DNA of 64,000 bases, from contig NZ_JABAIL010000003.1 in NCBI RefSeq assembly GCF_012641475.1, forward strand, positions 186,001 through 250,000, given 5' to 3'. The notes under the pieces were generated by a model. It searched no databases. It was not told the origin of the DNA and worked only from the letters and a program-made list of their open reading frames with translations. This document shows, piece by piece, positions 60,401 to 64,000 of the stretch. The DNA is from Flammeovirga agarivorans. GTDB taxonomy: Bacteria; Bacteroidota; Bacteroidia; Cytophagales; Flammeovirgaceae. The position numbers were made by a program, and so were the translations under genes. How positions within the stretch are numbered: position 1 is the first letter of the stretch; each line of letters opens with the position of its first letter.

Positions 60401-61425
60401 GAGGTAATTACCAAATTCGTTTTTATAATGAAGGAGATAAATATTACTCTCCTTTTGAGACTGTTAAAAGCTTTTCGTTAGCCTATATTAAAGGTCACTA
60501 CTATGATCTATCAAAGTTGATAACAACGAATCATGTAGGTGTCTATGAAATCACTGAAGAGTTTTCAAATGCTGATGAACCTGTACAGATTGAATTTTCG
60601 GGTGATAATATTACCTATGAAGCACCCTACCTTACTATTCATAAAAAAGGACAGTTTCAAGCACATATTTCTACATCAGTACTCTCTAATTACACACCCC
60701 TCGATGAGACCATTTATATTACAGTAAACTCAGATTATTCTGAAACCTTGGATAATTTCTTTGAAGAAGTAACAACTACAGGGTACTATGATCTCCCGAG
60801 TATTATTAGATCGAAAGGTTTCGCTATCAGATCATTAAATGATCATGCTGAAATTGAAGCCTTCTTTAACGTCACTTCTATCAAAATTAATGAATTAGCA
60901 AAAATTGAATTAGAGCTTTCAAAGGCTGCAACTAAAGACCGCTTTAAAACATCGGTTTCCTACCTCTATTACCTAGAAGAATCTCCAAACGAAGGAAAGC
61001 CTGATACTGATGAAGGAGACAATGATAATAACGGTGGTGAAAATAGTGAAGAGGATAATAGTGGAGATGATGATAATAATGAAGAAGGTAACAGCGGAGA
61101 TGGTGATTCGAATGAGGAAGAAACTAATCCTGATGGAGGAAATAATGGAGAAGTAACAAATACCATAGACACTTCATCCACTCAATTTAGTATTTTCCCT
61201 AATCCGGCAAATCATATCATTTACGTTCAAAATGATGTCATAAATACTGCGAACTGTTCTTTATTCCTTTCAGACCTTAGCGGAAAGAGTATGGAAATCG
61301 ATACTCAAATTTATGATCAGAAGAATGTAATGATTGATATTTCAACACTGCAAACTGGAGTTTATATTCTATTGATTGTAGATGATCAAGGAAGACTTTA
61401 TTCACAGAAGATTATCAAAGAGTAA
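57436..61425 (+). CDS. Large T9SS-secreted leucine-rich-repeat surface protein
   Basis: 1329 residues with a signal peptide (ends SSFTCLGS). A PPC-like beta-sandwich lies near 24-145 (TYSIFVPRKAKFVEV, FDTNVGIYDNE) and a related one near 830-965 (KYRFTANQDMTIRIS, NTYLEIYDDC). About ten leucine-rich repeats lie between about 385 and 625 (TSLEKLEILRGTLTEIPDEF, LSNLKSLSLSNNYISHVE). Ig-like regions flank the repeats, followed by a 50-residue Asp/Glu/Asn/Gly linker near 1190-1245. A T9SS type A domain (FSIFPNPANHIIYV to KIIKE) ends the protein. It is probably an adhesin or surface recognition protein. It converges on the BspA-like gene and shares its terminator. Confidence 0.85.
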   Translation: MRIYSIFFTLLLCLLSSSFTCLGSNKYPRATFGRNTTYNGEDHSTYSIFVPRKAKFVEVSSIGLTTFDTNVGIYDNENTSYYNTIDYNNDAFNTRQSYLKTDIAEYQSQYIYIRWDKAYYDNENYPWELKFYDEDNKLIDEVELPESVIRYGREMELPSKSFWGEELHYELETPTSLILDQENNLLSSNNTEGTYKIRIYTEGSAQYSAYDTLVSIYNRVHASGKPYPALNYSEEEIFTKKDLLNLLNITSNAENPLKLSSNNYNVSIEGNAFRLTRSFKNSDIHIRVEIDESEHFAPLFENLYIPVTMTKYNIYYDDYYAIKAIYDNMNVKNWESNQWFNENKPATSWSSHLSFKEQRLDDYSECLFLYSISLTDDNTEGEIPEEANQLQHLSTLYVRSLANVPNFDNLSQSSLSRIYIEHSGFDHLSLQQEGWKNLKTVTLNYPKRLDASFANWIGKWTSLEKLEILRGTLTEIPDEFYQLTALRELDLNSNPFVDFDEKVSQLTQLRKLEWEYAEGDLPKNFEKIPNLSYLNLSHSLDSLLPLEITQLTSLDTLVLNYCNFDVLPKEFNQLSNLKSLSLSNNYISHVETDLTNLTQVSSLNIDRNKLSLDELDKFRTAAENATYLRYNYQYNERIPITIDSSKISQNKIIIHVQSDKPGRSYQWKYNGYYTIDGATSKSFTVKNFGETKSSVFCEVKDDFWTDITYQSASYFKPQRDIKLIVKNIPENTPEGVKIHAVGNITNNLYYKDTYPLEYNEELDQYEIILNERLGKVTFQFSKGKNDEFVEVNRYGNKFTRTFNPETLTNTEYVISDIVAWNYASPYCLNTINVTAGVHLTPKQGIKKYRFTANQDMTIRISSYKHTFLNTYLEIYDDCNTGGYLLGWSSNHENSLQSQLDYTLFKGQSINIVWEDEMTMAGYDSQFEWELSILNGSKLEQTDLSTSYPNIKSLGNYSLDLKTDNDLPLQAEVISGNAIIEDNILKVIGRGNYQIRFYNEGDKYYSPFETVKSFSLAYIKGHYYDLSKLITTNHVGVYEITEEFSNADEPVQIEFSGDNITYEAPYLTIHKKGQFQAHISTSVLSNYTPLDETIYITVNSDYSETLDNFFEEVTTTGYYDLPSIIRSKGFAIRSLNDHAEIEAFFNVTSIKINELAKIELELSKAATKDRFKTSVSYLYYLEESPNEGKPDTDEGDNDNNGGENSEEDNSGDDDNNEEGNSGDGDSNEEETNPDGGNNGEVTNTIDTSSTQFSIFPNPANHIIYVQNDVINTANCSLFLSDLSGKSMEIDTQIYDQKNVMIDISTLQTGVYILLIVDDQGRLYSQKIIKE
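61000..61170 (+). repeat. Acidic Asp/Glu/Asn/Gly low-complexity linker in LRR protein
   Basis: In-frame degenerate repeats of GAT, GAA, AAT and GGT codons encoding runs such as NSEEDNSGDDDNNEEGNSGD. It separates the folded body from the T9SS sorting domain and is a likely site of length variation between strains. Confidence 0.7.
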
Positions 61426-61483
61426 TCCGTTAATGTAGCAAGAAAGTTATATATTTTTGGCTTTCACAATAACAGATAAATAC

Positions 61484-61528
61484 ACAAAAAAACGCCTTAT
61501 GTAACGAAATACATAAGGCGTTTTTTAT
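61484..61528. terminator. Bidirectional terminator between the two surface-protein genes
   Basis: Perfect 16-bp stem AAAAAACGCCTTATGT / ACATAAGGCGTTTTTT with an eight-base loop. Confidence 0.9.
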
Positions 61529-61536
61529 TGAAGTTT

Positions 61537-64000
61537 TTACCTCTTTATTATTCTTTGTCTTACTACTGTATGATCCTCCAATACTATCTCTATCAAGTAT
61601 ATACCTTGGGTAAAATCTGTAATATTGTAAGCACTTTGTGGTACCTGAAAAGATTTTATCAGTTTACCTTCTAAAGAATAGATTATTAGCTGTTGATGAG
61701 TGGTGGTTACTTTAAATTGGTCACGCACTGGGTTAGGATAGACCACCAATTCATCTTCTAACAGTTGGTCAATATTGGTCACTAAATTATATTCCCACTT
61801 GGCATATAATTCAATATCACCATAACTTCCTGCAGGAATTGAGTGCTGTTCCTCCAAGAAAGTTGCGTCTTTATACCATCCTTTAAAGTCGTAGTTATTC
61901 CTTTTCGCTTCAACAAAAATTATACTATCAGAAGCAATGTTGTAAGACCTTGGATTATCCTCATTACGGTATTCATCATGGTAAATAATATGATATTCCG
62001 CTATCGTAAATTCAGGGTACAAAGTAATATCTCCTCCCACAGAAGGAATAGCTGTGATTTTATTTTCCAATTGCTCTTCTAAATACCACCCTGAGAAATC
62101 ATACCCCATTTTCACTGCATCATTTAATGGTGTATTAAAATCATACACTGTAAACTTTGATGGATTATTTGCTTCATAGATTTCCTTATCACTGTAGTAA
62201 ATCGTGTACTCGTCAACACTGAACTCAGCATATAAATCTAAATTTCCAAGGTTCTCTTCTGTTACCGCAACTACTTCATCGGTAAAGTCTGGATTTGAGG
62301 ACCACTTGATAAATGTAAAGTCTGCTTTTGTTGCCGGTGTTAATACTAACCCTAAATCGGCGATAGTTACTGTCTTTGGGTTTTCATGAATAACCCCTTC
62401 CATATGATGATAAGTAAGAGGGTATACCACAGGTGTAAGTAGAGGATATAAATCGATATCATCATAAGAGCCCTGCTCAATATTTTCTACTTTCTCTGTG
62501 AATTCCTTATCCGTGTACCAACCTTCAAAAATATAGTGTGCCTTTGAGATTTCAGGTAAATTAAAGGTTGGCGTATTAATCGTAAATTCCGACGGGAATT
62601 TATCCGTATCGATACCTTCTTCTACATGATATTTAATTTGATACTTTTTCAGTCCTCCAACCGTAAAATCAAATGATTTATTTTCTTGAATATCTTCAAT
62701 ATTAATCTCACTAGGAATCACTTCGTATCCCTTGGTTTTAGGAGTGATAGTAAAAGAGTTTCCTTTGTTGGCCATGAGCGTTGTAGATTGCGAATCTCTT
62801 AGCTTTGAAACTAAATTGACATCTCCTGAGACTTCGTAATAGTATACCTCACCTTCTGGAAAATTAAGATTTACCTGTAGCTCTGGAATCTTATTATCTC
62901 GATATGACATTAAATTACCATAAGGAATATTATCTCCAGATTCGCTAATTAATTCATCCAACACATTACTCTTATAGGTCTTATAACTTATCCACTTTGT
63001 CGATTGACCATACACTGACGATAAACTAGGATATGGTAAATACAACATTGTTGAGAATGTAAATTCTCCGATATATAGCAAAGTGGTCGGCAAATCAATA
63101 ACAGGGAAATTATTGTTATGATAAAACACTCCATCTTCCAAAAATTTTAATCCTTCAGGTAAGTTGATATCGATGATATTATTGTAATCGAACACATTAT
63201 CTTGCAATCGAGTAAGCTGACTATCTTCCTCCTCAAATTTCACTTTCCATAGGTTATTGTTACTAAATGCTTCATAACCAATTTCCCTTACTGTGTTAGG
63301 AAAGTATAACTCTTCTATATCATTTCCTCGAAAAGCAAGAGGTCCAATCCATTCAATATTCTCTCCTAATTCTAATTCTTTAATCTCATTACTTAGAAAA
63401 GCACCTTTCCCTATTGATTTTATATTTTCTCCTAATTTCAATGTTTTAATCCCTAAGCTACTGAAGACATAATCACCAATACCTTCAATAGGTTGCCCAT
63501 TTAACTCATCAGGGATAATGATATGTTGAATACTCTTATTAGAGAAGTACTCTACAAGCACATTATTTTCTATCCTCATATGATTTTCATCTAATGTAAT
63601 TGTGTCTTCCACTATAAAGGTATATTCTAAATAAGGCTTCGCTTGATACTCTCCTTTAGGATAAGTATAGCTCCCTGCCTTCCAATAACCTTCGAATGTT
63701 GGATGCTCAGGTAGGTGAAAAGGTACCCATGGATGTGAAGTTGAGTAACTCAATTCATTAAACGCTTTACTCTTAATATGTACCAATGAATTGGGAAGTT
63801 CGATCGTATCATAAGCATTTCCATAAAATGCCTTTTCACCAATAGAAAGTAATCCTTCATTGAAATCTATAAAGGCAATTTCATTATCCTTAAAAGCAAA
63901 ATCTCCAATATTTTTCACAAAACTTGGTATCGAGATCGTCCCTGAAATCTTGTTTCCTTGAAAAAGTTCACTACTGATTTTTTTCAAATTTGTTGGTAAA
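61537..64000 (-). CDS. BspA-like LRR_5 and InlB-type repeat T9SS surface protein (N-terminus outside window)
   Basis: About 821 residues visible. The frame stays open to the right edge; LPTNLKKISSELF before the first possible start is itself a BspA repeat, so the real start lies beyond 64000. Order: LRR_5/BspA repeats (about 1-330, I.NIGDFAF.DNEI and LKLGENIKSIGKGAFLSNEI type), then four or five Listeria-Bacteroides/InlB B-type repeats (about 460-735, with Y.F.GWYTD.EF and similar: FSGWYLEEQ, FKGWYKDATF). A T9SS type A domain (VVYPNPVRDQF to RIIKR) ends the protein. It is a probable adhesin or surface recognition protein, convergent with the LRR protein gene. Confidence 0.9.
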   Translation of the reverse strand, partial: LPTNLKKISSELFQGNKISGTISIPSFVKNIGDFAFKDNEIAFIDFNEGLLSIGEKAFYGNAYDTIELPNSLVHIKSKAFNELSYSTSHPWVPFHLPEHPTFEGYWKAGSYTYPKGEYQAKPYLEYTFIVEDTITLDENHMRIENNVLVEYFSNKSIQHIIIPDELNGQPIEGIGDYVFSSLGIKTLKLGENIKSIGKGAFLSNEIKELELGENIEWIGPLAFRGNDIEELYFPNTVREIGYEAFSNNNLWKVKFEEEDSQLTRLQDNVFDYNNIIDINLPEGLKFLEDGVFYHNNNFPVIDLPTTLLYIGEFTFSTMLYLPYPSLSSVYGQSTKWISYKTYKSNVLDELISESGDNIPYGNLMSYRDNKIPELQVNLNFPEGEVYYYEVSGDVNLVSKLRDSQSTTLMANKGNSFTITPKTKGYEVIPSEINIEDIQENKSFDFTVGGLKKYQIKYHVEEGIDTDKFPSEFTINTPTFNLPEISKAHYIFEGWYTDKEFTEKVENIEQGSYDDIDLYPLLTPVVYPLTYHHMEGVIHENPKTVTIADLGLVLTPATKADFTFIKWSSNPDFTDEVVAVTEENLGNLDLYAEFSVDEYTIYYSDKEIYEANNPSKFTVYDFNTPLNDAVKMGYDFSGWYLEEQLENKITAIPSVGGDITLYPEFTIAEYHIIYHDEYRNEDNPRSYNIASDSIIFVEAKRNNYDFKGWYKDATFLEEQHSIPAGSYGDIELYAKWEYNLVTNIDQLLEDELVVYPNPVRDQFKVTTTHQQLIIYSLEGKLIKSFQVPQSAYNITDFTQGIYLIEIVLEDHTVVRQRIIKR

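Noticed and set aside
60969-61181. Minus-strand frame rich in Ser, Pro and Leu
   Set aside because: It is the antisense of the acidic Asp/Glu/Asn linker of the LRR protein; its composition is explained by that repeat.

Overview
The window looks like chromosome of a marine, polysaccharide-degrading member of the Bacteroidota, most like Flammeovirga or a relative (Cytophagales). The evidence is the AT-rich sequence, SusC/SusD transport, a hybrid two-component system with a Reg_prop sensor, type IX secretion (T9SS) C-terminal sorting domains with YPNP motifs, and a near absence of Shine-Dalgarno sequences. I see no rRNA, tRNA, CRISPR array or insertion sequence. The genus is an inference.

Layout. 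1-3.6 kb: a two-gene minus-strand operon for surface proteins (an S74-chaperone protein, then a protein with repeated glycan-binding-like modules that runs off the left edge). 3.7-6.6 kb: a tight minus-strand operon of a membrane-anchored caspase-like protease, a macro-domain protein and a GNAT acetyltransferase. The first two share a homologous C-terminal helical segment; this is the best candidate for an undescribed signalling or conflict system. 6.9-8.9 kb: two tandem, overlapping AraC-family paralogues. 9-14.4 kb: a 46-codon small ORF with its own terminator, wecB, a double-DUF302 lipoprotein, an M48 membrane metalloprotease, a small membrane protein and a DUF2147 protein.

14.5-44.9 kb: a contiguous polysaccharide utilisation locus that reads as a kappa-carrageenan pathway. 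Two T9SS-exported GH16 enzymes with kappa-carrageenase signatures cut the polymer. SusC/SusD and a PKD-containing surface lipoprotein capture and import oligosaccharides. An S1 sulfatase, a GH2 beta-galactosidase and a GH127 enzyme (inferred 3,6-anhydro-D-galactosidase) take them down to galactose and 3,6-anhydro-D-galactose. An RhaT-type transporter, an aldehyde dehydrogenase, an enolase-superfamily cycloisomerase, a 2-keto-3-deoxygalactonate kinase and its aldolase then carry the anhydro sugar to pyruvate and glyceraldehyde-3-phosphate. An AraC regulator and a hybrid two-component regulator sit at one end, together with a divergently transcribed GH16-fold lipoprotein whose active-site Asp is Gln. 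Hairpin terminators divide the locus into about five co-directional units.

44.9-64 kb: a 0.9-kb gene-poor stretch with a 37-codon membrane micro-ORF, paired TATCGATA sites, an orphan terminator and a possible methyltransferase gene remnant; aconitase B; a TolC-RND-adaptor efflux operon; an unrecognised lipoprotein; a small membrane protein; and two large convergent T9SS surface proteins, one with leucine-rich repeats and one BspA-like (the latter truncated by the right edge). All assignments come from reading the sequence; no database search was run.
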